Shown: positions 54,459-63,880 of the stretch, piece by piece
Position numbering within the stretch: the stretch's first letter is position 1
Layout of the letters: every line of letters starts with the position of its first letter
Assembly: GCF_002443295.1 (NCBI RefSeq)
Contig: NZ_BAOS01000013.1
Coordinates: 227,299 to 291,298, forward strand
Reading direction: 5' to 3'
Length of the DNA: 64,000 nucleotides
DNA from: Candidatus Scalindua japonica
Lineage (GTDB): Bacteria; Planctomycetota; Brocadiia; Brocadiales; Scalinduaceae
The notes under the pieces: model-generated
Seen by the model: the letters and a program-made list of their open reading frames with translations, nothing else
The model's database searches: none
What the model was told of the DNA's origin: nothing
Position numbers and translations under genes: made by a program

Positions 54459-54935
54459 ATGAAACGTACATTTGATTATAAGATAGGAGTAATCTCAGAC
54501 ACACATGGCCTCGTTAGACAAAGCGTCGTTAAATCATTTAATGACGTTGATTTGATTGTACACGCTGGAGATATAGGGACACATGAGGCACTTGACACTC
54601 TAAAGACTATTGCCAATGTGTATCCGGTCCGAGGAAATGTAGATGGTGGTACATGGAGTAAAACGCTGCCTTTTACCGAAGTGGTACAAGTGGGTGAAAT
54701 ATATTTATATCTCCTTCACAATCTGGATTCACTTGATCTGGACCCTGCGGCAGCAGGATTTCAAGTGGTCATCAGCGGCCATTCGCATATACCTAAAATA
54801 GAGAAGCAAAACGATATCCTCTTTATTAACCCAGGAAGTGCCGGTCCAAGACGATTTGACTTCCCGATATCTATTGCATTTTTGTATATACAAGGAAGCT
54901 CAGTAGAAGTAGAGATAGTAGAGTTAAAAGAATAA
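54459..54935 (+). CDS. YfcE/MJ0936-family metallophosphoesterase
   Basis: 158 residues. All metal-site motifs are present: ISDTHGLV (DxH), HAGDIG (GDxx), VRGNVD (GNxx) and SGHSHIPK (GHxH), with the family ending FINPGSAGPRRFD. Such enzymes are broad or cyclic-nucleotide phosphodiesterases. A palindrome (CCGAG...CTCGG, 54290-54318) and a GGCAC/GTGCC stem lie in the 250 bases upstream. It is a single gene. Confidence 0.92.
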   Translation: MKRTFDYKIGVISDTHGLVRQSVVKSFNDVDLIVHAGDIGTHEALDTLKTIANVYPVRGNVDGGTWSKTLPFTEVVQVGEIYLYLLHNLDSLDLDPAAAGFQVVISGHSHIPKIEKQNDILFINPGSAGPRRFDFPISIAFLYIQGSSVEVEIVELKE

Positions 54936-55111
54936 AAAAATTTATTTTTCTTAATTGGACGATGCAATCTGGATTATCGGTATGGATAAAAGCCTGGTTA
55001 AGGTTGTTAAAGAATGTGGGGGTGGAGTTTAAATAACGAGTTAAACAAAAAGAAGATGTAGTCGCTTAAAGTGAACGTTTGTCTCTACTCTGGTTAAACT
55101 GAACTTGATGT

Positions 55112-55873
55112 CTATGTCTTTTGTTTTACCTCCAATATTTTCAAAACCTTCTTTGCTTCTTCTCTTGCTTCTTCGAAAGAATTGGGGAAATAATCTACAA
55201 GCTTATGAAAATATTGATTCATATGTTCAAAATCCTTTGCTACTTCATCCTCAGTAAATTCGAGTACTTTTTTATAATAATCTATTGCAGTAGTATATTC
55301 ACTTTTCCGATCATACATTTCACCTAATGCCAGGTAGAGAAGAGGGTTATTTGGTGCAAGCTCAATCCCTCTGTTTAATAGTTCTTTCGCCTTGTCATAT
55401 TCTTTCTTTTCCCCATACATAAAACTAATGATACCGAGAACATATATATCTTTGTCATTTAACTCCAATGCCTTCAAATAATAATCTTTAGCTTTACTAA
55501 ATGAAGCAGCAGCAGATGATTTCATAAATAAGCCCATCATTTGCTGCATCATAGCATTTTTTATATAAGCATCTCCGCTAACAATATAGTTTCTATAATC
55601 TTTCGGAAAACGTTCAACAAGCTGGTCAATAAGATCAAGATTACCACTATTAAATATTATATTAATAATCTCTTCATGATTGCGTTCATAATCCATTGCT
55701 TCAATGCAACAAATTGTCTTAGATTCGCAATGCTCATATTCATCTTGATCCAGAATCAGCTTCTCCAGATTATTCAACGCTCTTGTTTGAGCACATCCCA
55801 TTAATGAAACTAAAATAGTTATAATGCCCGCTACAGTTCCAAATTTTGATAAATAGTTTTTCATCATTAACAC
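55112..55873 (-). CDS. TPR lipoprotein
   Basis: 253 residues. The signal ends in the lipobox SLMGC, so it is a lipoprotein. A Cys-containing segment (YEHCESKTICCIEA) follows. The C-terminal half has about four TPRs (KAKDYYLKALELNDKDIYVL, YDKAKELLNRGIELAPNNP, YTTAIDYYKKVLEF). It is probably a periplasmic scaffold in envelope assembly. It lies 4 bases downstream of the aldolase gene stop on the same strand, so it is likely co-transcribed with it. Confidence 0.85.
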   Translation of the reverse strand: MLMMKNYLSKFGTVAGIITILVSLMGCAQTRALNNLEKLILDQDEYEHCESKTICCIEAMDYERNHEEIINIIFNSGNLDLIDQLVERFPKDYRNYIVSGDAYIKNAMMQQMMGLFMKSSAAASFSKAKDYYLKALELNDKDIYVLGIISFMYGEKKEYDKAKELLNRGIELAPNNPLLYLALGEMYDRKSEYTTAIDYYKKVLEFTEDEVAKDFEHMNQYFHKLVDYFPNSFEEAREEAKKVLKILEVKQKT

Positions 55874-55877
55874 ATTA

Positions 55878-56831
55878 TCAATCGTTAGTAGATTCCAGTA
55901 AAAAGTCGTAACAGTTATCTCTGATTTCAGGATTTGCTCGGTGCTTCATTGCGTCACGAGGATGTTGGTTAAGGTGACCGCTGATTCCATAAATATCATT
56001 GAATCCCCACTCAATTTCATCACGCAACGGCACCATGGTCTCCTGTATCATCTTATATATTGGCCTCACATCAAACTTCGGATTCTTCAGAAAATTAAGC
56101 AAGAGCTCGATATTACAGTTTCCTGCTCCACGACCGATACCGTTTATAGTCGCATCAAGTAAGTTTACACCATCTATAATCGCTTGCTGGGTATTTGAAA
56201 AAGCCAGTTGCTGGTTATTGTGGGCATGAAACCCGAGTTCCTTATCAGGCGCATGCTCCTTATAAAGCTGCAGATAGCTGGTTACCTGTTCTGAATAGAA
56301 AGCCCCAAAGCTATCCACCAGATAGAGGTAGTCAACCTCTTTTGCTCCATTTACCTGTTGCAGAGCTTCAATCAGATCAGTCTCGATAGCGGCAGAAGAC
56401 GCCATAAGGTTAATAGTTGTCTGATAGCCAAGGTCTTTACTTCGTTTTACCAGATCCAGCCCTTTATCGACATCCGTAACATAGCAGGCTGTACGCACCA
56501 TCCCGACAACACTCTGTTCTGCGGGAAGTAGTGCGGAAATATTTACTCTATCCACATCATACATCACCGCTACGACAGGAGGGTTCTCGCACTCATGGGA
56601 GTCAACGATATTTTTGATATCATCTTCATCACAGAAGTTCCATTTGCCGTATTTTTCCCGAGTATATTCATCACTCACACAAAGTTTTTTACCAATCTCC
56701 ATGATATCGATACCACTATCACAGGCCGCGCGATAAGCCGCCTTAACAAAATCATCTTTGAAATTGTAATTGTTTATAAGCCCTCCATCTCTGACAGTAC
56801 AATCTAAAACCTTAATTTTTTCTCGAAACAT
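55878..56831 (-). CDS. DmpG/HMGL-like aldolase family protein
   Basis: 317 residues. The TIM-barrel metal-site motifs of the DRE-TIM group are present: LDCTVRDGG (Asp, with the Arg of the RDG motif) and GFHAHNNQQLAFSN (HxHN). It resembles 4-hydroxy-2-oxovalerate aldolases, but lacks the neighbouring acylating aldehyde dehydrogenase gene usual for that pathway; related proteins are encoded in polysaccharide and lipid clusters. Substrate unknown. Confidence 0.85.
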   Translation of the reverse strand: MFREKIKVLDCTVRDGGLINNYNFKDDFVKAAYRAACDSGIDIMEIGKKLCVSDEYTREKYGKWNFCDEDDIKNIVDSHECENPPVVAVMYDVDRVNISALLPAEQSVVGMVRTACYVTDVDKGLDLVKRSKDLGYQTTINLMASSAAIETDLIEALQQVNGAKEVDYLYLVDSFGAFYSEQVTSYLQLYKEHAPDKELGFHAHNNQQLAFSNTQQAIIDGVNLLDATINGIGRGAGNCNIELLLNFLKNPKFDVRPIYKMIQETMVPLRDEIEWGFNDIYGISGHLNQHPRDAMKHRANPEIRDNCYDFLLESTND

Positions 56832-57037
56832 CTTCTCTGCTCCCGGTATAATACCTTATATCTGCAACTGAAAAATATAAACTTTACATAATAACGTAAA
56901 CGGACATAAAAAAACAAGTGAGAAATAGATGCATATCACCTATTCAGTAATATTTAATTTGTATTTTATAGAACTCATGATAATATCTTGACTATAAAAA
57001 GAGAGAATATAATATAGCAAAGTTGTTGTTTTAAGTC

Positions 57038-57490
57038 ATGAATAACTCGAATATAAAGAAAAGTAACAGTGCAAAAGGACAAAAAAACCTATGGCACAAA
57101 GACGGATTAAGATTTGAATGTCAAAGATGCGGTAGTTGTTGCAGAGGAGAGCCTGGTGTAGTATGGATGACGAAAAGAGAGGCGAAAAACATCTCTGTAT
57201 CCCTGGGTATTTCAACCGATTTATTTGCCAAAAACTATTTAAGACTGATTAATGGCCGAATCAGCCTGCTTGAACATAGTAACGGTGACTGTGTCATGTA
57301 TGATAATGGATGCAGCATTTACGAAACCAGACCACGCCAATGCAGAACTTTTCCGTTCTGGAGTTCAAATCTGAAAAACAAAACTGAATGGAAAGAGCAG
57401 AAGAAGACGTGTCCCGGAATTGACAAGGGAAAGCTACATACAGTTGAAGAGATAGCAAGCCGTTTAAAACCTGAGTTGAACGATTTATGA
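57038..57490 (+). CDS. YkgJ-family Cys-cluster (zinc/iron-binding) protein
   Basis: 150 residues with the family pattern FECQRCGSCCRG at the N-terminus, followed by CVMYDNGCSIYETRPRQCRTFPFW and a last Cys in KTCPGID. The eight conserved Cys residues coordinate zinc or an iron cluster. Its role is not known; family members are often linked with flagellin lysine methylation or metal handling. It has no partner gene on its strand. Confidence 0.9.
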   Translation: MNNSNIKKSNSAKGQKNLWHKDGLRFECQRCGSCCRGEPGVVWMTKREAKNISVSLGISTDLFAKNYLRLINGRISLLEHSNGDCVMYDNGCSIYETRPRQCRTFPFWSSNLKNKTEWKEQKKTCPGIDKGKLHTVEEIASRLKPELNDL

Positions 57491-57694
57491 TTTTTAACAT
57501 CTGCCCATATCTTTAGTTCTATAGCTTTTGTTTATAGTTTCCAAATTTATAGGAACTCACGGACGGAAGAATAGGAGAAGTTACTATCAGAGGTTTATCA
57601 TGATCCTAACTTCCAAATAATAAACAGCCAAGTAGCTTTTCTTTTTCCTTTAATGCTTTCTCTTAAATCAAGAAAATAGATTTCAGCAGTCAGT

Positions 57695-58264
57695 TCATTT
57701 CCATGAAGCAAAAATATTTTCGAGGTTCATTGTAAAGCCATGGAGTAACACTGATTCAAATATTTCATTTTTTGTAAAGCTCTTCGCAGGGACAAATGCT
57801 GTTTCTTTCAATGTGTATAAATCTATCGTTCTTTCTACAGGATCAACTATCCAGTACTCTTTAACTCCGTATTTTGCGTAGATCTTTTTCTTCTTAACAA
57901 AATCTTTGTACGCTGTCGCCTCAGAAAGTATTTCAATGGTAAGATCAGGTGCTCCCTGTATATTCTTTTCAGCAATAATACCAAGCCTGTTTATTGCAAT
58001 AAAGAAAATATCTGGCTGAAGAAGATTTGTATCGTCAAAATAGACGTCAAGTGGAGCATTAAAAACGTATCCCAGCTTTTTTTTTTCTACAAATTTTTCC
58101 AGTTCAAACCCTATCTTTCTTGAAATCCATTGATGATAAGTTACCGGCGAAGGGTTCATGATTAATTCTCCTTCAATAAGTTCATACCTTTTGTCACCAG
58201 GAGTAGTTAAATAGTCCTTATAGGTATATACTTTTTTTTCTTTATCTTCTAACAAGGTTCTCAT
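57695..58264 (-). CDS. Uma2-family (DUF820) PD-(D/E)XK nuclease-like protein
   Basis: 189 residues with the Uma2 pattern: YELIEGELIMNPSP, LLQPDIFFI (first acidic), APDLTIEILS (the E-x-L-S strand) and YAKYGVKEYWIVDPVERTID. The PD...E-x-L...K active site appears complete. Such proteins occur in large families in cyanobacteria and in planctomycetes; their biological role is unclear, and a restriction or transposon-linked role has been suggested. Its ATG overlaps the stop of a tiny upstream frame (ATGA). Confidence 0.9.
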   Translation of the reverse strand: MRTLLEDKEKKVYTYKDYLTTPGDKRYELIEGELIMNPSPVTYHQWISRKIGFELEKFVEKKKLGYVFNAPLDVYFDDTNLLQPDIFFIAINRLGIIAEKNIQGAPDLTIEILSEATAYKDFVKKKKIYAKYGVKEYWIVDPVERTIDLYTLKETAFVPAKSFTKNEIFESVLLHGFTMNLENIFASWK

Positions 58265-58338
58265 TTTACTTTCCTATTCTGGTGTTTGATGAATTTATTA
58301 TGTTTTGAAAATAACTGTTTGTGGATAAGTATGTCCAT
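58261..58338 (-). CDS. 25-codon leader frame coupled to the Uma2 gene
   Basis: AAGGAGG stands 7 bases before an ATG at 58338; the frame reads MDILIHKQLFSKHNKFIKHQ and five more residues, then TGA at 58263-58261, which overlaps the ATG of the Uma2 gene as ATGA. The Uma2 gene itself has no comparable Shine-Dalgarno, so its translation may depend on this leader. It could also be the tail end of a shortened antitoxin-like gene. Confidence 0.5.
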   Translation of the reverse strand: MDILIHKQLFSKHNKFIKHQNRKVK

Positions 58339-58762
58339 GTCATTACCTCCTTGCAACAATCACCTTATGTTAAATATCTCGTCTACATATCAAAAGGTGT
58401 TATTACGTTAATACCTGTAATAATAAATTTGAGAGTAAACTTGTGCAATAGTAAAGTCAACATTAAAATGGTTGGAAAATAGCTAAAGAGTATGGTGTGT
58501 TTGTCTTATCTATTTTTTTCTGGATAATAGAAAGATTTGTATTATTATAACCAGCCTGGATTAGTCTCTATAAATAAGATTTTAGATTTACGAATTACAA
58601 TTTGGGATTTATTTTTAAACTTACTTCTATAATCGTAATCTTTTGAAGAACTTATTTTGGTTTGCCAAAAGTTGGTCAATAATTTTTTTTAAAAGTTTAC
58701 ATTTTTTCTGTGCAGACCCATCAGCTAATACCTTAATAGAAACCATAAAGGATTCATGAAAT
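58339..58762. other. divergent intergenic region
   Basis: About 420 AT-rich bases between the leader/Uma2 unit (minus) and nadD (plus). Expected to contain both promoters; no RNA gene or repeat recognised. Confidence 0.45.
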
Positions 58763-59416
58763 TTGAGTACAAATATCAATATTTCTGTTTCGTCATACGA
58801 AAAAAGAATCGGGATACTTGGAGGCACCTTCAACCCGATACATATGGGGCATTTGATTATGGCAGAAGAGGTTTGCCAACATCACCATTTATCGAAAATC
58901 CTTTTTATACCCACATACACCCCTCCACATAAACAGGTAAATGATTTAGCTGATACGCACCATCGTTATGAAATGATCAAAGCTGCCATTAGCGGGGAAA
59001 GCGATTTTGAAGTATCCGATATAGAAATTATGCGTAAAGGTAAGTCATATACCATAGATACAGTACGAGAAATCCTGGAGCAATACGGTAATGAGAGCGA
59101 AATCTTCCTCATTATGGGTGCGGACTCATTAAACGAACTGGAATTGTGGAAAAACATCAAAAAGCTTTCTCAACTTTGTCACTTTGTAGTTGTAAACAGA
59201 CCCGGGTTTAACACAGAAGTTTCCGCCAGACTTGTAGAGATTATTGGCAATGACAATATATCCGACATGGAAAGATTGAGAATAGAGATGGATCCTGTTG
59301 GAGTATCATCTACGGAGATAAGAAAAAGAGTAAATGATGAAGTTGGGATTAATGGTCTTGTGCCTGAATGCGTTGAAGCATATATAAGAGATCATGCCTT
59401 ATACACACACATCTGA
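58763..59416 (+). CDS. nadD: nicotinate-nucleotide adenylyltransferase
   Basis: 217 residues with a TTG start (AAAGGA 10 bases upstream). The nucleotidyltransferase motif GILGGTFNPIHMGHL is complete, as is the C-terminal VSSTEIRKRV motif. The central residues (IPTYTPPHKQ, MGADSLNELELWKNI) are the NadD pattern. It makes deamido-NAD from NaMN and ATP and should be essential. The first 13 residues before the motif are variable; an alternative start inside them is possible. Confidence 0.95.
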   Translation: MSTNINISVSSYEKRIGILGGTFNPIHMGHLIMAEEVCQHHHLSKILFIPTYTPPHKQVNDLADTHHRYEMIKAAISGESDFEVSDIEIMRKGKSYTIDTVREILEQYGNESEIFLIMGADSLNELELWKNIKKLSQLCHFVVVNRPGFNTEVSARLVEIIGNDNISDMERLRIEMDPVGVSSTEIRKRVNDEVGINGLVPECVEAYIRDHALYTHI

Positions 59417-59680
59417 ATGTTGTTCAATTAATTTATACAAAAATAAACATTTAACAACAACTTGACTAAGCAAATTAGTCCTTTTATAATTCTTGATTAT
59501 GACTATAGTTTCAATGCATTAAGCAAAAGTACTTTTATTATTTTTCTGAATTTATTTTAAAATCTTCATTTCTCAGCACTTACATAGGCACTAGATTCCT
59601 GATCAAGTCCGGAAAGACAATTCTCGGATAGCCAGAGAAGCTCCTCCTTACATAATAAGTGTAATTGTTTATAACATCCT

Positions 59681-59901
59681 ATGAATCGTATTTTCCGTTT
59701 CTGGTGGTTTCCCCTTGTTTTACAGCTGATGACGCTTGCAGCGTTCTTACTACTGATTGTTGGTGGTGTTGTCGCGAACACTGATGACATGGCATTTGCC
59801 AAGGTCCTACGTAACACTAACTTTGCAAACCTGATCGTCTGGTCGTACTGGTGGCCGGTAATTATCATCTCAGCAATTTTTTTAGGAAGAGTCTGGTGTA
59901 T
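59681..59901 (+). pseudogene. 5' part of membrane polyferredoxin gene, cut by an IS
   Basis: The first 73 codons of a membrane iron-sulfur protein (FRFWWFPLVLQLMTLAAFLL, two TM helices, ending FLGRVWC), interrupted by the IS at 59902. After removal of the IS and one copy of the 6-bp duplication the frame continues to the 3' part at 61575-62760. Together they would make about 466 residues. The reading into IS sequence (to a stop at 59987) is accidental. Confidence 0.93.
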
Positions 59902-61574
59902 CCTAAATTGGAGAAAAAAGTTAATAACTATGCAATGTGTCTTCCTGGATGCCGAAAGCATCAAAAATAATTTTTTGTCTTTTGGATAATTCGCTGAGAA
60001 TCGGATCGTTTTTCTCTATGTGAGTGATTTTTAATTTTTTGAGTTCAGCAAATAATTCTTTTACTGTGTATTTGTTAAATAACTTCTTTTCCTTCATAAC
60101 TCTTGATGCTTCTGCATAGATAATCAACGCAACAAATTTTATAAATAAACGGCCATCGACATTATATTGACTATGTGCTCGCAACCTATCTCCATTCATT
60201 TCATTTTTGTATATATCAAACATTTTTTCAACCTGATCTTTTTGGCGATAAAGATTTAATACTTCCGCTTTGTCCATTTGTTGTTTGTTTGTTATTAACA
60301 CAAAGCTTCCCATTTTATAAATAAACGATTTTATCTTTTTTGCATTTTTTTCTATCCGCAATGTCGTTTTATTCCATTTAAAATAATCTCTGTATTTTTC
60401 TGGAATATTTAACTTTCTATATTTCAGGTATTCCTTAAGCACTTTAAAACTTTTATCCTTAAACTTCTCCTCGTATTCGAATAATACTGAGAAAAAATTA
60501 TGTTTTTGTTCTACTTCAGATTTTTCATTGAAAAAAATATGTGCGTCAAATTCGTTTCCATCAAATTCAAAAGGTCTTTGCTGGTAATGCAGTATCTCTT
60601 CATTGAATTTAAAGGCACTGGAAAGATCTGACAATAATCGTTTATTTTTTTTTTATTAAAGTCTTTACTTTTTTTAAGCTAAAAGGCAGTGGCTGAACAA
60701 AGGACACTTTGCTTTTGCTGTTATTCATTTCCAATACATTTGCTTTACTAAAGAAACCTCTATCCAGCACAAACAAAATGTCTTTTAGCTTGAATACTTT
60801 CAAATACTCAACGCAGTTCTTTAAGGTAGTAACATCTACAATACTTCCAGGGTATAAATTGTAATAAATGGGTAAAGAGTGATTGTGGCAAAATGTTACT
60901 CCCATATTTAATTGAGGTAGATTCTCTTTATCACGATTGTAACCCCATTCTATAAAATCAACGTTTGTAGAGTAGCTGGAAATAGAAGTTATATCGTAAA
61001 ATATCCCGTTGATTGGCTTTAAATGTTCTATCCATTTTTGAACAAACTCTACCCTTTGTGATTGCGATCTTCCCAAAATATCACACAGTTTTGATATGTC
61101 AGGAGAATACATCTTTTTAACTCTCGGCAAATTATGCTCATCAAGCCAATAAGGAAACAGGTACAAGGCCGAGGCTTCTATAATTTCATAAAATGCTAAT
61201 GCTAATATCTCTTGATAGTTATCAGGAAAGAGAGATTTTAAAATCTCCGTCAATCCAAGCTTGTCTGATAAAAATCTTAGCAAAAAGACGTTGCCTTGTC
61301 CTTTTGAGACCAAACTGGAACGGATTTGCTTGGTTTTATCCTTATTTACGTTCCGTTTTGGACCGATATAGGTTCTTCGTTGACGTGATTGCTTTTTTGC
61401 TTTATCCCAGTAACTTTCTACCTTGTAGAGGTATATCCTACCTTTTATTTTCTGCTCTACAGTATAAGCCATAGTATTAACTATTTAATAACTAGTAAAT
61501 AGCCGTATAGTACGGTATATACAGTATTAATGCAAATATTAATTCATGGTTATTAACTATTTCTCCAATTCAGG
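59902..61574 (-). mobile_element. IS1634-type insertion sequence, complete ends, 6-bp target duplication
   Basis: A 1673-bp element. The ends match as inverted repeats: the left starts CCTAAATTGGAG and the right, read in reverse complement, CCTGAATTGGAGAAATAG; the similarity continues for about 28 bases (GTTAATAACNATG). GTGTAT is duplicated at 59896-59901 and 61575-61580. The element contains one transposase gene in two frames. The insertion is clean and appears recent. Confidence 0.93.
59921..61472 (-). pseudogene. IS1634-family transposase in two frames joined at an A10 run
   Basis: The first frame (61472 to 60642, 276 residues) opens with VEQKIKGRIYLYKVESYWDK and has the first catalytic Asp (FYDITSIS) and the second (VLDRGFFSK). 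The second frame (60634 to 59921) carries the last part, with VEKMFDIYKNEMNGDRLR and the catalytic Glu (QVEKMFD). The switch is at the A10 run (minus strand) near 60645-60654. Removing one A joins KTLIKK to NKRLLSDLSS and makes a protein of about 510 residues. All catalytic residues exist, so the enzyme could be made by slippage. Confidence 0.88.
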
Positions 61575-62760
61575 GTGTATGGTCTGCCCGATGGAATTCC
61601 TCACTTCACTTGCCGCACGGATAGGTCTGAAGCGAAAGCCAAACAGATTTGTACAGTCCGGCTGGATTATTACGCTATTCTACATATTAATCATGTTCGT
61701 TGGTATACACACCCTTTCTATCCACCGTGTACCGTTTCAAATGTCTATCTATCTGCTGGTCCTGTTGGCATCGACTGTCGTAATCGGTTTAATATTTTCC
61801 CGAAACGCTTTCTGTACCTATATCTGCCCGGCAGGGCATCTGCTGGGGCTATACTCGCGTCTCGCACCATTTGGTTGGTCGACAGTTAACAGATCAATAT
61901 GCGGAAACTGCAAAGACCACTCTTGTACCGCCAATACAAACGCATATGTTTTACAGGGGCGCAGTTGTGGAGTTGGCCTGAACCCCGCACACGTTGATGA
62001 CAACACAAACTGCCTGCTGTGTGGACAGTGCGTAAAGTCATGCGAACATAATAACCCCGACGCTGAAGGACGTCCTAATCCGGGCTTGTTTGTACGACCA
62101 TGGTTCAAGGATATTTTTGCACTCAGGCCAATGTCTGCCGCACAGACAGCATTCTGTCTTGTTGTGTCAGGGTTTGTAGTTTACGAAGTATTTACCGAAT
62201 GGAAAGTTACAAAGGAGCTACTGATCTGGATGCCTGAAAATACAAATATGTTGCTGAGTACAGAGAACACCTGGTCACATGGACTGATCAAATCATTGAC
62301 ACTTTTTATAGTCCTGCCGATACTGGTCTGGCTCCTTCCATACGGCCTGTTCAGGTTGGCAGGAGGAAAACTGTCTATAGCAAAATATCTCTGCATTTTC
62401 GGTACAGCATTCATCCCGATCATGGCTGCAGCACACACAGTTAAAGCACTACTCAAAACAACATCACGTATCCCCTACTGGGAAAACGCCTTCACTGACC
62501 CGATTGGCATAGAGTCTGCGAGAGGCATCATTAACAAATCCATCCAACTGGCGCCATTACCTGTCTGGCGCGATCCTGTTATAACTGCGCTGTCTCTGGT
62601 TTTAATATGCGGTGGTATTGCGGTCAGTGCTGTTGTCATTAGGAAACTTACCGTAACCCATGTTAGTCAATCCTGGAGTCGTGCATGGACACTCTATCTC
62701 ATTCCAGGCATCTATGGCGGTGCTTTTGCCGTTATGATCATCATATGGCGTCTTTTCTGA
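61575..62760 (+). pseudogene. 3' part of membrane polyferredoxin gene (NapH/NosR/CcoG-like)
   Basis: The frame from the target duplication reads GCMVCPMEFLTSLAARIG. Joined to the 5' part it gives RVWCMVCPMEF, the standard CxxxCP-type membrane motif. A second such motif is NAFCTYICPAGH, followed by a cluster motif set (CGNCKDHSC and CLLCGQCVKSC). About ten more TM helices follow. Proteins of this type pass electrons from the quinone pool to periplasmic or membrane reductases. No partner genes are in view. The insertion probably inactivated it. Confidence 0.92.
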
Positions 62761-63097
62761 TTTCTTAAACAATCCAACATCAAACAGATCTCAGCTGCTG
62801 AGAGAAGCAGGAAATAAAGGAGTAAAATCTTATTTATTTTAATTACAAATATTCGGAAGCATCCGGTTAGGTTTTTGCAAATACCACTTTTGTCATACCC
62901 GAATTCTTTTTCGGTTATCCAGGTAACTCGTTTAATCTGGATTCCCGTTTAAAGCATACCTGCCCGAATATGTATCCGTCCCCCCCCAGAATGACATTGT
63001 CGGGCTGGCGAACAGTGGAGCCGGGTGGGCAGGAATGACAGTTTTGGAGCATTAGTGTGTAATATGCAAAAACTTAACCTGACGTTACTGAGTAAAT
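62761..63097. other. intergenic stretch with degraded repeat
   Basis: Between the polyferredoxin gene (plus) and the epimerase gene (minus), which converge. 62990-63050 (CCAGAATGACATTGTCGGG, CTGGCGAACAGTGGAGCCGG) resembles 49838-49895. No gene or clear terminator recognised. Confidence 0.4.
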
Positions 63098-63880
63098 CTA
63101 AAATCTATCCAGAAATTCTTTACTTTTCTTGATAGATTCAACGGGATTCTGCATCGTTTTGGAATTGATAACGTAGAATCCATAATATCCTGTGGAGTCA
63201 AGTGAAGAGGCGAACTCTTCTACCGGTATAATGCCGTCTCCAATGGGCACCTCGATCTGTCGACCTTCTTCCGTTTGTCTGGTGTCCCATAGATTTGTAT
63301 GGACTATATATTCGTGTAATTCATATACACCCTTTATCGGGTCCAGATTGTTTGTCATTAAAGAGGCCGGATCATATATTACTTTTACCCCATCAGTGTG
63401 CAGGGACTTCAGAAAGTCTTTCAGTGTTGAATAATTATCATATGAAGCTTTGACAGCAAGTCTGCATCCGTAATTTTCAGCATGCTGTCCAATCTCACTG
63501 AGGGCGGTATTTAGGGCATGCCAGTGTGTAGTGCCTTGATCTGTTGGTATGCTGCCTATCTGTACGGTTATAATAGCGGTTTGTAAATCCAGTGCAAGAT
63601 TAATAATCTCTTTTGTCCTCTGGATAATATAATCAAATTCATTGTGATTGGTAAAGCCAGCACCGAGTTCTCCTCTCAGAGCGCAGATACATAATCTGTT
63701 CATATCTAAAATACGTTTCAACTCACGCCTGCCTGTCTGAGATATGTTCTCAGGCGCTATCTCTCTCTGTGTAGCATCGATTTGAATGCCTTTAAAACCA
63801 AGGGTAGAAGCAACGTTGATACCATCCTTAATCCTTAAACGAAAAGATTCCAACACAATACCGGTTCTTTGTTTTATCAT
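63098..63880 (-). CDS. sugar phosphate isomerase/epimerase-like TIM-barrel protein
   Basis: 260 residues of the xylose-isomerase-like/AP-endonuclease-2 barrel superfamily: LGFKGIQIDATQREI, ICALRGELGAGF, NYGCRLAVKAS, VIYDPASLMTNN, YIVHTNLWDTRQT and the ending GYYGFYVINSKT. The first metal Glu in the usual L-x-x-E-x position is Lys (LAVKAS), so the metal site may be changed. The frame remains open for another 40 codons to the window's end (PGLFPAYPLERTQRIRLST), but the ATG at 63880 fits the barrel's N-terminus. Substrate unknown. Confidence 0.85.
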   Translation of the reverse strand: MIKQRTGIVLESFRLRIKDGINVASTLGFKGIQIDATQREIAPENISQTGRRELKRILDMNRLCICALRGELGAGFTNHNEFDYIIQRTKEIINLALDLQTAIITVQIGSIPTDQGTTHWHALNTALSEIGQHAENYGCRLAVKASYDNYSTLKDFLKSLHTDGVKVIYDPASLMTNNLDPIKGVYELHEYIVHTNLWDTRQTEEGRQIEVPIGDGIIPVEEFASSLDSTGYYGFYVINSKTMQNPVESIKKSKEFLDRF

